A stretch of 64,000 nucleotides of DNA from assembly GCF_000346465.2 (NCBI RefSeq), contig NC_034013.1:4460735-4524734 (forward strand). Direction: 5' to 3'. A program made the translations under genes and the position numbers. This document shows positions 1 through 11,466 of the stretch, piece by piece (position 1 is the first letter of the stretch; every line of letters starts with the position of its first letter). The notes beneath the pieces were generated by a model. That model had not been told where the DNA came from. It saw only the letters and a program-made list of their open reading frames with translations, and searched no databases. Source of the stretch: Prunus persica (lineage: Eukaryota > Streptophyta > Magnoliopsida > Rosales > Rosaceae).

Positions 1-1530
1 TTGAGTTCATGACATTGGTGAGGAAATATTACAGTATAGATGTTACTAGGGACCAATGCTGCAAGGCAAAGAATTTGGCAAAGGAGAGGATTCAAGGAAG
101 CATTGAAGAACAATATTCAAAGCTGTGGGATTATTGTGAGAAGCTTAAGAGGCAAAACCCAGGAAGCACAGTTTTAGTGAAGACATCATTTAGAGGAGAT
201 GATCTAGTTTTTGAGAGGCTTTATATATATGTTTTGCTTAACTGAGGAAGGGGTTTATTGAAGGATGCAGAACCATGGTTGGTTTTGATGGGGCTTTCAT
301 CAAAGGACAACATCCAGGATAAATTTTAAGTGCTGTTGGGATTGATGCCAACAGTGGCATGTTCCCAATAGCTTTTGCTGTTATGGAGACAGAAAGTAGA
401 GACACTTGGACATAGTTTCTAGAAATTTTCTTCAATGATTTTGGGGTAAGAGGCACTGGAAATGGGTGGGTTTTATCACTAACAAACAAAAGGGACTGGG
501 GCAAGCAATTGAGGCTTTAAAGCCAGATGCTGAACATGGGCATTAAAGCCAGATGTTGAACTTAGGCATTGTATAAGGCATCTGCATAATAATTTCAAAC
601 TTGCTGAGCATGGAAGTTTGGCACTTAAACAGAGGCTATGGGCTGCTGCTAGAAGTACAACACTTCCTTGTGGGAAGTTGAGATGGACAATATTATGGAA
701 ATATCGGCCCTAGCTCATGTATGGCTTCAGGATAGGCCAGCAATTCATTGGAGCAGGTCACATTTTACTAATGGGCCCAAGTGTGATATACTGCTGAACA
801 ATTTATGTGAATGCTTTAATTCAGCAATTTTGGAAGCAAGAGATAAACCAATAACCACGATGGTGGAAAGGATCAGAACCTATTTGATGTTGAGAGTTGC
901 AAGACAAAAAGAGGTGAAATAGACTCAAACCCAAGGATATTTCAGATTATTGAGAAGAATTTGAAAGCGAGTGGCTCATGCATTGCACAGAATGCAGGTG
1001 GAAACAGGTTTCAAGTCACCCATATACTTGGTGGGCAATATGCAGTTGATCTAAATACTCACTCATGCTCTTGTATAAAATGGGATCTATGTGGCATCCC
1101 ATGTTGTCATGCCATGGCTGCTATATCAAGGCAATAGAGGAGCCCAATGACTTATGTGAATGAGGTGTATAAGAGAGAAGCTTATGATAGGGCTTATAGC
1201 AATTACATTTCACCAATGCCAAACCAACAATTATGGAGGAAATCAGGGCATAGGCCAATTAAACCTCCATTGTATCATAAACAGAGTGGTATGCCAAAGA
1301 AGGCAAGGACTAGACCTGTTGATGAGATCCCAAAGGGTGCCACTAAGCTTAGGATATATGAAATTGTAATCCATTGCTCAATCTGTGGAGGAGAAGGCCA
1401 TAATGCTACTAATTGTGGAAGGGCATATGGCAATATGGGAAGAGGCAGAGGGAGAGGCAGATGGAGAGGAAGAGAAACCAGCTCAGTCCATCAATCTGAA
1501 GAGGAACAGGTAAATGATGTGAAATTTTGA
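1..1530 (+). pseudogene. MULE transposase pseudogene (MuDR type)
   Basis: Successive reading-frame pieces match a plant MuDR-type transposase in order. At 9-245 lies the region before the catalytic domain. At about 255-330 is a GFDGAFIKG block, the first catalytic Asp context of the MULE DDE domain. At about 560-920 is the rest of the catalytic region, with a histidine-rich IRHLHNNFK block. At about 1050-1130 is a SWIM zinc finger (pattern CSC then CCH). At 1375-1420 is a CX2CX4HX4C zinc knuckle (CSICGGEGHNATNC) followed by a Gly/Arg-rich tail. In-frame stops (for example just after GQHPG near 320) and several frame changes break it. The order of domains fits the family; the protein cannot be made from this copy. 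Confidence 0.75.
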
Positions 1531-2439
1531 TTAATTGTGATTCATTTCAATTGTTTTAATTGTGATTAATTTATTTGTAGGCAATTAGAGGAGGGTTAAC
1601 AAGGACTGCAGCCACTGCAAGCCAAAGAGCTCCAACCAATGTTGCTACCCAATCAAGTGGAACCAATGTTGCTTCACAAGCAGGTCCAAGCAATGTCACT
1701 CAAAACACTTCCAGGCCACAAGGGAAAAGGTTCAAATCCATTGCAAAAAGGGCAAGGCCATGGAGGTAAAATACATTATGGATTAAGATGGATTTTGGAA
1801 TGTATATTTTTAATACATGGGCTGGTAGATATGTGTATTTTGAACAGATGGCTCTTTTGGATGGATTTTGCATGATTAAGCAAGGTTGGAATGTATATTT
1901 TATAGTAGAAGTTACCCCACTGTATTTTGAACTGATGGCTATTTTGGATGGAATTTAGATGTATTTAGGTTGGGTTGGAATGTATATTTTGAACAGATGG
2001 CTCTTTTGAATGAATTATGTTCTGTTGTAATTTTGGATTGGTGTCTTTCCCTTACTTTTGTTGTACTATGTTTGCAGTTTATGAGTAGTTTGCCTTGGCT
2101 TGTGCCAAAGGGTAATTATCCAATTTAAACAAGCTTGAAAGACAATTCTATGAAGTTGGCTAGGTTAAATTGGTTTTGAATATGACATTGATGAATGACA
2201 GCCAAACCCATCATTGTGTTTACAAAAACTAAATTCATATTTGGTCCAAACTTCAAACTCATCCAAAAATTGTGCAATCTACATTCAACCTCAAAATGTA
2301 CATTGAACTAAATCCAAATGCCACTGCATTGGTTAAGCCAAAACAAGGCACAAAAAGGCCACTACATTCAACCAAATCAACTAACCTACATTCAACCAAA
2401 TCAAAACCTAACCTACTTTAACCAAATGAAAATCTAAGT

Positions 2440-2819
2440 AATAAAACAAACAACAACATAATCACAACCAAACAACTCAGCAGCAGCCTTCGAAATTTTT
2501 TCTCTCTATCTCTTAGCTCTTGCACAATCTTCTTGTCTTTAGCTCTTTTCTCTTCAAATGAGTTGATTCGTCTAAACAATCAACATATGACCTGTTTGGC
2601 CTGCTTAGACATTTTTGGGTCCTTCCAAGCCCTCCAACCACAGCCACCATCATACTTCTCTCTACAACACACATATAACCTCCTCCCTGCATTTTCATCA
2701 GACCAATAAACAATTGTTTCAGCCTCAAATCCACACCGGCAGATACACACCATATCATCCGCCGTAATAAAAGTGATCGAACTTGATTCGGTAGAAGCTG
2801 CACATCTGTTCCTATGCAT
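2440..2819 (-). pseudogene. GRF-type zinc-finger protein, antisense inside the MULE, one premature stop
   Basis: Read on the minus strand from an ATG at 2819, the product has a GRF-type zinc finger. A CRCGFEAETIVYWSDENAGRR block is followed by YVCC and a C/W pair ending GCGWRAWKD. An in-frame TGA near 2585 interrupts the frame. The same frame continues as a charged stretch (about 2470-2580) that would form a coiled coil and then a short Leu/Val-rich hydrophobic segment. Finger, coiled coil and hydrophobic tail together are common in small plant GRF proteins. Its position inside a MULE and opposite to the transposase suggests it is a second element ORF or a captured host gene. The family call rests on the finger; the function is unknown. 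Confidence 0.55.
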
Positions 2820-3296
2820 CCTATCTTTAACTGCAATTTCTTCTCTTCTTCATGATTCATGAATATCAACGACCTGAGAAGGTTGGAATGCTTACAAATA
2901 GGGTTGGGTTCTGTCATTAAGGGTGGGTTATGTGAAGAAAGGGTGGTTTCTGTCGAATCTCCATGTCTGAAACGAAGGCTTCGTTTGAATAAAAGGGGGA
3001 TGAGGGCTGAAGGTATAGAATGGTGATATTACCCTTATCAGACGGCTCACGTGCTGCTCACGTGGTGTTTTTAACGAGCATTTGAAAGGAATTAGGGAAA
3101 AACTAATGGCATGGGTGAAATTGGCGATTTCTTTTAATTCGAAGGCTAAATTGGTTGAAAAAATAATCCAAGGGGGACATTTCGATAGTCGATATAGTCC
3201 AGGGGGGTTTTCGGCAGTTTACCCTAAACAAAATGAGGTTATTCGCCCATTGCCCTTACAACCTTACACTTTGTAGAAGATGTATCCCTGTAGCAA

Positions 3297-3728
3297 GTCA
3301 AGAGCTTCACAAACATTGTCATTTACAACCGAGCTGCTATAATTTGGTATAAATGAGGTCTTGTAAAATACTCAGATGAAGATTTCTTGGGTACAATGGA
3401 CACAGATAATTGGGTCTCTTTAGTGCATACTGGACTCGTTAAGGCTCCATTGTTTTTTGATCAGAATGTTAATAAGTTATTAAAACAAGTATGCTCTAAA
3501 GCTTATGTTAACCTACCATTATATGCTCATGGGAATCTAAGTCTTTCGATATATAATAAGTATTCAATTTATGATGCGGCTAAATGTACTAGAGATCTTT
3601 CTAGCCAAAATTGTATGAAGTGTCTTGATGTTGCAATTGAGAAACGTCTTAGTCAAAGTCATGGAAGGAGAGGTGGGCAAGTTTATTATGGGAGTTGTTA
3701 TATTATATTCGAACTTTACTCCTTTTAA
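3297..3728 (+). pseudogene. DUF26/Gnk2-homologous (cysteine-rich repeat secretory) gene fragment
   Basis: The translation shows one Gnk2-homologous domain of the kind found in cysteine-rich repeat secretory proteins, plasmodesmata-located proteins and cysteine-rich receptor kinases. An IYNRAAIIWY block is followed by KYSDEDFLGT, then the C-X8-C-X2-C motif (CTRDLSSQNCMKC, about 3586-3624), then GRRGGQVYYGSCYI with the last conserved Cys. A TGA at 3354-3356 interrupts the frame, there is no signal peptide, no second DUF26 copy and no kinase domain, and the frame ends at 3728. It starts about 70 bases beyond the MULE border, so it may be a stranded exon rather than MULE cargo. It is read as a gene relic. 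Confidence 0.6.
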
Positions 3729-5158
3729 GTAGCATTTCTGTAGCTAAAAACAATTAATTTCATAATGTCATTCATATTTCAATTCCGGGGGGTAAGAATC
3801 CATACATTTTCATCCCAATTATTGTTTGGAAATCTTGGTTATGTCATAAAAGAACTCAAAATATGTTCAGTTTCCTAATAATAGATTTGGATCTTCTGCT
3901 TGTTTTTTCTCTGCTAAGATCTACCCACTACAAGAAAAAAAGGCTAATGTGACCAAATAAAAAGTGAGGCTTATAAATTCGTCACATATAATGGGTATTT
4001 GTGACGAATTTATCAAGTCGTCACTCATAAGACAATGAAGACATCTGGAATTTTGGAGGAAGGCCAAATCCCTCACAAATAGTCTAGCGGTTTTGGGCGG
4101 CAGAGACCAACAATTATTTGTGAGGCTTGTGGGGTCACATATAATATTTTAAGGCGTCACAAATTTTTAGTGTGGGAATATCTATCCAAAAAAATGAAAA
4201 ATAAAAAGGAATAAGCGGAAAAGTTTCCCGCCCCCAAAATAAAATTATTATCGTTAGGGTTTAGTTATCATCACATATTCGCAAATGTGAGGACCTGGCT
4301 CACTTATTCACATAAAATATTTATCAAAATTTCAACTATTCATTCATCTCCCTTTGTTTATTCACTCTTTACTCGCTCTGCAACCAAAACTCATAGCCAT
4401 CTGCGTTTCTCAAATCATCGGCCGACGCGATTGATACTGTATCATCGTCGGCTACTTCTCCAACGACCATTATTGCTCTAGCGACAACTACCACTTCAAC
4501 GAAAGCTCTTTCATTCCTAATTCCTCAATGCACCACAATATCTCTGTAGTCTTAATCCTAATATAGGTATCATATTTGTAATTTTTTTATTTCTTTGCTT
4601 TTTTGGTCGAATCTCTTTGCTTCAGTTTTGGGTAAGTTGAGTGGTTTGGTGAATTTCTGCATGTTTAAGATTTAGGATTTATAGAATCATCCTGTGATTG
4701 TTGATTGGTTTATTTGTGAAATTTAATGTTAAAGACATCTTTTCAGGCATAATTTGATTTATTGGGTTTTTATGCACTGTTGTTAATTTGCTTTATTATC
4801 TTTGTTTTTCAAAAATAGGAATATGAATCGGTGTTTACTTTTCAAAAATCTTGTTCTTAGAGTTCTAATTGGAGTTGTGCTTTAGGAGGAGATTGGGATG
4901 TAATAGGAAGTTTTATTGTTACTTTTCCTTTTATTAATTTATTTTATTAACCTTACTACTTTTTGTTTGCTTGTTGAGGCAATTATATAAGAATATAAGA
5001 CATCTAATCAATATGCTTTCTATCGTTGGCTACCTAAAAGATCAATTATGAGCCAAGCCTTTTTGGATATCATAAAAAACATGAAAACTCATCATGCTGT
5101 TTGAAAGATTTGTTTCTACATAATAAATTTGGAACATGTTTATAAATACAAGTTTTAA

Positions 5159-5404
5159 ATGGATAGGCAGTGGATTGCCAAATGTTGTGATCGAGGAAAC
5201 GATCCAAATGATAAGAAAGGGATTGAATCCTTCATTGATGTTGCAAGACACCATGTGAATACCAGTGGTGAGATATTATGTTCATGTAGGCATTGCCATA
5301 ATTCATTTTGGCACCCTATTGATATGGTTCACTTCCATTTGTTGCGATATGGGATGGATGTTACTTATGACATATGTTACTTTAATCAGTTTTTTTATTT
5401 CTGA
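5159..5404 (+). pseudogene. En/Spm transposase-associated domain (Transpos_assoc) fragment
   Basis: The fragment begins MDRQWI and continues with GIESFIDVARHHV, then CSCRHCHNSFW and a HFHLLRYGMD block. This is the N-terminal zinc-binding Transpos_assoc domain that precedes the catalytic core in plant CACTA transposases (Cys/Cys...Cys/His pattern). The reading frame opens at 5159 and stops at 5404 after running into what looks like intron sequence. The remaining transposase is missing. It lies in the middle of the CACTA element at 3926-6737, which supports the assignment. Confidence 0.7.
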
Positions 5405-5694
5405 TTTATAGGAAGGGAAGCCTTTATTATTCATTGACAATTGGGAAAGGCTACATAAAGATAGAGAGCATAATTGGATTAGTGAGGATGCCCAAGAAAA
5501 GCATGTAAATTAATAATGATTTATATTAGTAGTGCACCCAAATTGATAGAAATCGTGGATCCTCTTACATATTTAGAAAACACTATGTAATATTGATTTT
5601 TAGATGGGTGCTGGTTGATTAGTTCTTCTTACACACAGTTACTAATGGCATCTCATATGTCATATGCAAGTTTAATTTGTTGATTTGTCTATAG

Positions 5695-6100
5695 GAAAAA
5701 ATGAAACAAATGTGAGATGAACTGAGGGCCAAGCTAATTGAGGAGCTGATGAGGATATTGAGGCTGATTCAATAGGAGTTCCAATTGAGGCCGAGTTCAA
5801 GATCATGGGTGATGTACTTGGAGTGAAAGGTAGGATAATTTGTGGTCTTGGTGCTTTTCCTCAAATGGAAGCCAATATCTCAACTACTGTTTTTTCTAGA
5901 GCTTCTAATTCTTAGCTTAGCAAGTTACAAGATATAGTATAGATGCTTGCCACAAATATGCAAAGTGTGCAGGAAGATTATTCAAATTTGAGGGCTTAAT
6001 TGGTGGCCGCTCTAGAGGCATCCAACAATGATGGGCTGGATAATGCACGGTTGATGTCAATGTTGCGTGCAGCTTTGATGCCGTCGGCAATAACCTAGGA
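5695..6100 (+). pseudogene. Decayed CACTA accessory ORF, possibly Transposase_24-like
   Basis: With several stops, the frame reads KIMGDVLGVKGRIICGLG and then a Gln/Asn-rich helical stretch (MLATNMQSVQEDYSNLRA, ALEASNNDGLDNARLM). This resembles the C-terminal part of the Transposase_24 type accessory proteins of plant CACTA elements, which have a VLG...GRVRG-like block followed by a helical tail. The match is short and made by eye, so only the general assignment to a CACTA accessory protein is offered. Confidence 0.35.
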
Positions 6101-6740
6101 TGAGATTTACATGTTTACATTATATTATTTTGGATATTAAGCGTGTTTAGAACCTTGGATATACTATTAAGCAAATACTTAACTTGGATATGCTATTTTG
6201 GATATTATTCATCTATGATATGAAGCTTTTTTTTTTTTTTTTATACAGAGTATTATATTTATTAGGATCATTCTCATGAAATCATTCACACATATTATCA
6301 ATTGTGATGAGTTTTTTTGGCATAACAAATTATACAATATGACGATTTGTTATATGTCATATTTTAAATAAAGTGACGATTTACAAAGCTTCACAAATTG
6401 AACGTTGTGACAACTTGTCTATCGTCATATTAGATATGATGTGACCACTTGTCAGTCATCAAAAAATGAATTATGTGGCCTATTGTTACACGTCACAAAA
6501 GAAACAATGTGACAAAACACGAGAAGTCACATATTGTAAACAGTGACAAATTCATACCTCATCACATTGTCCTATATGTAACACGGAGTTATAGTCGTCA
6601 CATTTGACATCGGGTGAGGGGCTTAATGTGACGACCCTTGTGACGCCAGAATATAGTCACTTTAACGTAATCGCGAGGAAATTTTGCCTAATGTGAGGAA
6701 ACGTTTTCGTCACATTAGCCTTTTTTTTCTTGTAGTGACT

Positions 6741-9211
6741 AGTCTTTTAATTTAAGCATGCCATATCGTTTAAAAAATATCCAACATCTAGAAAACTTAC
6801 AAATTACTTTTGTTTTAACATGAAAAACCTATGTTCTTTTGGCTGAGGAGTTCCAACTCAAATCAGGATTTTTCTTCCCCATACAGCCTCTAGAGTTCAA
6901 AAACTTAAACAATTATGGTGACAAGATATGGAACTAGGCTTAATCTTATATTATGTCTATGAGTATGAAATATATAAAAACTGTATGTGTAACTGCAATC
7001 CAATTTGATATTGGGCTCCATGGCTATGAATATTACATACGCTGAAGGAAAAATTGTTTCTTAGATTTGTATAATTAAATAAAAAAGTTACTCTATCTAA
7101 GAGAGACATACCGATAGGATTAATTGGATCAATGTTGATAGGATTTTTAGTAATTGTGCAAACAGAGTTAAAATCACATAAAATACTTGCAAGAATACAA
7201 GGCTATTGTAGTATAGATGCTCATGCAAGGTCGTTTTCCTCAAGGACTAATTAGCAATTTATGTAAAAACAAATTCCAAATAACTACTTAAAATAAAAGG
7301 TCAAGAAAGATGATTATGAATTTGGTTGATTCTAAAAACAAATACAATTGAAGGAAAGAGTTTTGAATATCAATTTATAAAAGTACTAGGGTTTCACCAT
7401 CACCTAGCAATCCTATGAACTTTTACCAATTACTTATGATTTGCAAACATGCCACTTTGAAGGTTAGGTTTTCCTAATGTATATTCTCCTTGGAACCTCC
7501 AACACAGAACGTATATCTAACATGCAACCCGTCCGGACGTTCGGATCAAATCTGAACATGAAAGATTCATTAAGTTTTGTGAAAACCCTTTGAAAAACCA
7601 TGCAACCCTTAAGACGTGGTATTCATCTGAAGTGAAATTACAATTATTAATCACAAGAAGCTAGCATCAATTTCAGGGAACCTTCCGACCAAAATTGCAT
7701 CCAATTACTTTTCTAAAGATCCTAATGGTGATCAGGCATTAAGACAATTAGATAGTTTAAAACAGTGATTAACAATTCAAGTAGGCATGCATTCATCATA
7801 AGCAATTAAATAAAAATCACATATTCATGCTAAGGTTCAAGGCTTCACCCTAGCAAAAGAAATTTAGTTACGCATACTCATAATTGAAATCCAAGAAAAT
7901 ATCATTAAGAAGAAAAGAACGAAAACACCTGAAAGTTGTGAAAACCCAAAACCCTAGCAATTGCTCTCCACAATACAAAGTTCAAAAGTGAAAAAGGGAG
8001 TCCTCAATTCCTTGTGAGAAAGAGCTTAAATACCCCTTAAAACCTAGCTGCCAATGTACAGCTTTTCTATCCCCACAAGGAAACTAATTAAATAAAATAA
8101 TACTAGGAAATAAAGTCCAAATTGGAATAGGAGAATCTGCCCAGCCACGTTTTGGCCCCAAATCTCCTCCAAATCTGGCCCAAGATAGCTTGTTTTAAAG
8201 ATAAAAATGTTCTGAACACTTCTCTAGAAGGCCACGAACTCATCTGAGGTCATCTTGGGCTCCAAAAACGCAATAAAAGCCCAACACGTCACTATTCCAG
8301 CACCGCGCACTGCTCCTTTATTTTGTTGCCAGAAAATAACCACTTGGAAGAAAAATCTGAAATTTTGGTACGATCAAGCTAAGTGACTCAAGAACGTCCT
8401 CTAACTGGAATTACTCCAAAATTCCTCAATTTGATTATGTTTTGCTCTAGAGAGAGTTGAAAGTCCTATATTGGAAATATAATTCAAAGTATCAAAATTC
8501 TTCCAAAATATTAACCAAAATATACTAAGAATGAGGTTAAATATATAATATAAAATATGTCCATCAAATGTCAATCATCGCTATCGTATATTGTTTAATG
8601 ACACTTTCACTGCCTATGATGCAGAAATACACAGATATAGACCCAAATGCAGCCTATTCTGGAGCATTAATCTATGTACAAAACAAAAGTTCAAATTCAA
8701 ATATAGAAGGTTGGGTTCATGACTCTGTACCCGACTACAGACTCACTTTTTCAAAGGCTCTTCTTTGATGGATTTTGTCGCTCTAATATCTTATGTTTGA
8801 TTAGGGTTGAATATGGTGAGTAAGGTGTATTTATTAAAATTACATTTGTTTCACAATTCAATATCTGTTTTAGTCATTTTATATTAGGGTACATTAGTAA
8901 TTCAATAAATAGTTTAGTAATAGGATGTGCTCAGTTAATTTTAGGGTTCGTTAAACAACACCCTTTACTTTTTCTCTACAATTGATTGTCATTAAGTAAA
9001 ATATATGACTGGCTTAGGTCTCATATATGACGTGATTTTCAAGCGGGAGTTATGATGGAATCGAGATATTGAGAGTCCGGTATCATATACCTCTAGATAA
9101 GTGCTACCAATTAATTATCTATCTTATACATTTGTGAGCATTACTACAAACGAATGTGATTCCAATAAATTAATTTAGTTTGAATTTTGTGAAATAAGAC
9201 AATGCAGAAAC
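6741..9211. other. Intergenic, no gene recognised; probable old retroelement-derived DNA
   Basis: No reading frame here looks like a protein. The part from about 7100 to 8550 has the character of the non-coding internal region of a plant LTR retroelement (a block reading GTAGTATAGATGCTCATGC near 7208, then long low-coding sequence), but no LTR pair or coding domain supports it. The open frame at 8568-8768 has no recognisable motif. I see no RNA gene. Confidence 0.4.
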
Positions 9212-9484
9212 TTAGGGTTCGTCTAATAACATTTTTGGAGAATATATTCATAAAATGAAAATGAGAAAACGAATTTGCATTTTCAAGATTCGAGAATGTG
9301 TCAGGTATGCTAACTAGAAAACATTTTCCGATAACGAAAACTGTGAAAATGTGTCTGGTACGAACATATGAAAAAGACAAAAATATTGAATATGCTTTTG
9401 GCAACAGTATTGTAGCACATATCTTATCAGACTTATTAATAAGCCAAAAAAATTGTTAAAAATTGCGCAACGGTCTAATTAATT

Positions 9485-9783
9485 ATCATTATATGACGAG
9501 CTTCTTTTCTTATAAAATTATGTAACACACAACAGGCAATAGGAATTCATTGTTGTCTTCTCGGAGGATAATTAGACATCAATTTCAAAATTGGAAAACG
9601 AGCTTTAAAAACACCAAAACATCACTCAATTATGTAATGAGGAATGCCTATAGTTGAACAACTCCATAGGACCTCTTGGTGCTCTTCGAGGTCCTTTATA
9701 ATCACGCAAATGATATCTCTTACCTTGGTAGGGTGCCAAGAATCCAGGCATGTTTGAATATCTAGCATCCACAACATAGTAAT
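9485..9783 (-). pseudogene. Harbinger transposase (DDE_Tnp_4) C-terminal pseudogene
   Basis: Read on the minus strand, the translation gives YYVVDARYSNMPGFLAPYQG, then KRYHLRDYKGPRRAPRG and ELFNYRHSSLHN. This is the third catalytic-region block of plant PIF/Harbinger transposases (VDAGY...PGFL.PY.G.RYH...E.FN.RH). After a stop and a frame change the bases still encode the family's next blocks (a CFGVF-like segment and a C.LHNFI-like segment, about 9485-9600). The region coding for the earlier catalytic residues is absent, so the gene is both deleted and broken. Its partner Myb/SANT gene lies just upstream on the same strand. Confidence 0.75.
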
Positions 9784-9802
9784 ACCCTATAATTTTAATT
9801 TA

Positions 9803-10570
9803 TTACTTGCAAGACACAGATAATGCACATAATAATATTAATTGTAATCTTATGTTTATACCTTCACCTGGAGCAGCAGTTGTACACTTTCTTTTCCCTT
9901 TACCAGTCACAAGTTGAGGGTTGTCACCATCATTATCCAAGTAAACATCAAAGTGAACTCCGGTGTTAAGGAAGTTGTTTTCTAACTCACGTTCATCATC
10001 TGAGTTAGGAGGAAGTTGACTAGAAGCACAATGCAAACTGCCCGGTTGCAGTAGTAGTGTTGAATATCTCCCCTAAAAGTTGATAGTGCTCTAAGACTTG
10101 CGTTCGAAATTGCTTCACTTTTGGCTTACTCTACAAAGCATGAAAATTATATTATATCAAATGTCACAAACAATTCTTATGTGAGGAGTCGGTTAAATAA
10201 AAATAATAATACAAAGACTTACTATATGACATTATTATAATACCTTCAAGTAACTTGCCCAAACATCCTTTGAGACAGTCACTGTGTTTGCAATAGGATC
10301 CACCCAAATCCTGTATGCTCAATCAAATCTGAGAAGTCGCAATGTACTTTTCGCAGTCTATTAAATTTAGATTCCAAGTTGTGGAGTAGTACCTTTTAGT
10401 CCATATTGTGCATACAACTCATCACTTATTTTTGTCCAAACTTTCATTTTAAAAGTAAATGTCTGCAAGTTACCCTTCTTCACATATTCATGCAATATAT
10501 GTATGACTATTGTCTCCTATTTTGGAGGCCATGACATTTTTTCTTGACTATCAACATTCTTGGAGGCCAT
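9803..10570 (-). pseudogene. Harbinger Myb/SANT-like DNA-binding ORF, broken
   Basis: The frame opens at an ATG at 10570 (MASKNVDSQEKMSWPP), has a TAG soon after, and continues with the Myb/SANT-like fold: VKKGNLQTFTFKMKVWTKIS, then a TPQLESKFNRLRK block and HTGFGWDPIANTVT, DVWASYLK. These are the conserved segments of the Myb_DNA-bind_3 domain found in ORF1 of PIF/Harbinger elements, where the protein recruits the transposase to the ends. An intron-like gap follows. The acidic stretch at 9803-10036 (DDERELENNF, YLDNDGDNPQ, then GKGKRK) is the usual tail of that protein. Stops and a frame change make it non-functional. Confidence 0.65.
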
Positions 10571-11203
10571 ATCCTTTTAAAGAAAGAAAATTATAGCAAA
10601 CTTCAATCACGTAATGCATCATGTGACCACATAAAAAGGTCATAATTCGTGCCACCACCTTTTACATAATCTGCACGTCATTCACAACTAGAAACTACCA
10701 AATAGCATTCCTAAACTATTCCATCTTTTTTTCTCGAAGGCACTAAGCATTGTTTCGTCTAAAACCAAAAAACAGATAAAGTCAAAAAAATAAATATAAA
10801 ATCTAGGAGAAAACAGATAAAGCAAAAACAAAAATATTGCAAACTAAAACTAGAAAACATATGAAACAAAAAGAATGGGACCTTGTAGACAATATGGTTT
10901 CTTGCTAGGTTTACCTTTTGCTTTGGTTGCATTGGTCTTATCTATTGTTGGTGATGTCATCTCGGTTCTTGGGTGAGTTAATTCATACACATTTTTCTTG
11001 ACCAGAAAATAGATAAAGCAAAAAAAAATATTGCAATTGACAACATTCAGTCCTAATCCAGATCAATTGCATGGAAAAATAAAAGCAAATTGAGCAAACT
11101 CATAAAAATACAATCTGACAACAACAAACAAGGTAAAAAAATTCAACCATCGACGTAAACAAAACTAAAATTAAAGTTAGCATAAAGAAAACCCTAAATC
11201 TAA

Positions 11204-11466
11204 TGTAACATCTCATATTGACCAACGGAAAGGGGATGATGTGCCTTAAATGTACATGTCTACCTCCATCTAGCACGAGGCTTTTTGGGAGCTCACTGGC
11301 TTCGGAGTCATAGGAACTTCGAAGTTAAGCAAGTCAGGGCTAGAGTAATCCTAGGATGGGCAATCCACTGGGAAGTTGCTCATGAGTTTCCAGAAACAAA
11401 ATTATAAGGGCAGGGCCCAAAACGGATAATATCGTGCTACGGCGGAGCTGATCCCGGGATGTGACC
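11204..11466 (+). repeat. Cassandra TRIM solo LTR carrying a 5S-rRNA-like core
   Basis: The 263-base unit starts TGTAACATCTCA and ends GGGATGTGACC, the termini of Cassandra LTRs (the last base is C instead of A). It is flanked on both sides by TCTAA (11199-11203 and 11467-11471), a perfect 5-bp target duplication. Between about 11290 and 11385 it has the 5S-derived Pol III promoter part: a box A-like AAGTTAAGCAAGTC and a box C-like region GGGCAATCCACTGGGAAGT. No internal domain or second LTR is present, so it is a solo LTR. It sits inside the PIF/Harbinger element and is therefore younger than it. Confidence 0.85.

Larger units (their letters stand above)
1..3224 (+). mobile_element. Mutator-like element (MULE), decayed, left end outside window
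   Basis: The stretch carries a broken MULE transposase on the plus strand (1-1530) and an antisense GRF zinc-finger ORF near its right side. The right border is placed at 3224 because the sequence there, read on the minus strand, begins GGGTAAACTGCCG and continues through a C-rich block, the usual look of a plant MULE terminal repeat. The left terminus lies before base 1, so neither the inverted repeat nor a 9-bp target duplication can be confirmed. Many stops and frame changes show it is not autonomous. Confidence 0.65.
3926..6737. mobile_element. CACTA (En/Spm) element, 2.8 kb, non-autonomous
   Basis: The ends are a clear inverted repeat: CACTACAAGAAAAAAAGG at 3926 and its complement ending CTTGTAGTG at 6737, matching over about 28 bases. 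The flanking triplets are ACC (3923-3925) and ACT (6738-6740), a 3-bp target duplication with one mismatch. Both subterminal regions carry many TCGTCAC/GTGACGA motifs. Inside are fragments of transposase-associated proteins (5159-6100), all broken; no DDE transposase core is present. Confidence 0.85.

Noticed and set aside
8938..8968. A GGGTTCGTTAAACAACACCC word that looks like two fused Harbinger ends.
   Set aside because: It is only 20 bases, has no element around it and no matching target duplication. A footprint is possible but cannot be supported.
11290..11385. A 5S rRNA gene.
   Set aside because: The 5S-like part is enclosed by LTR-type ends and a 5-bp target duplication, so it is the core of a Cassandra LTR; the sequence is also too diverged from 5S rRNA.
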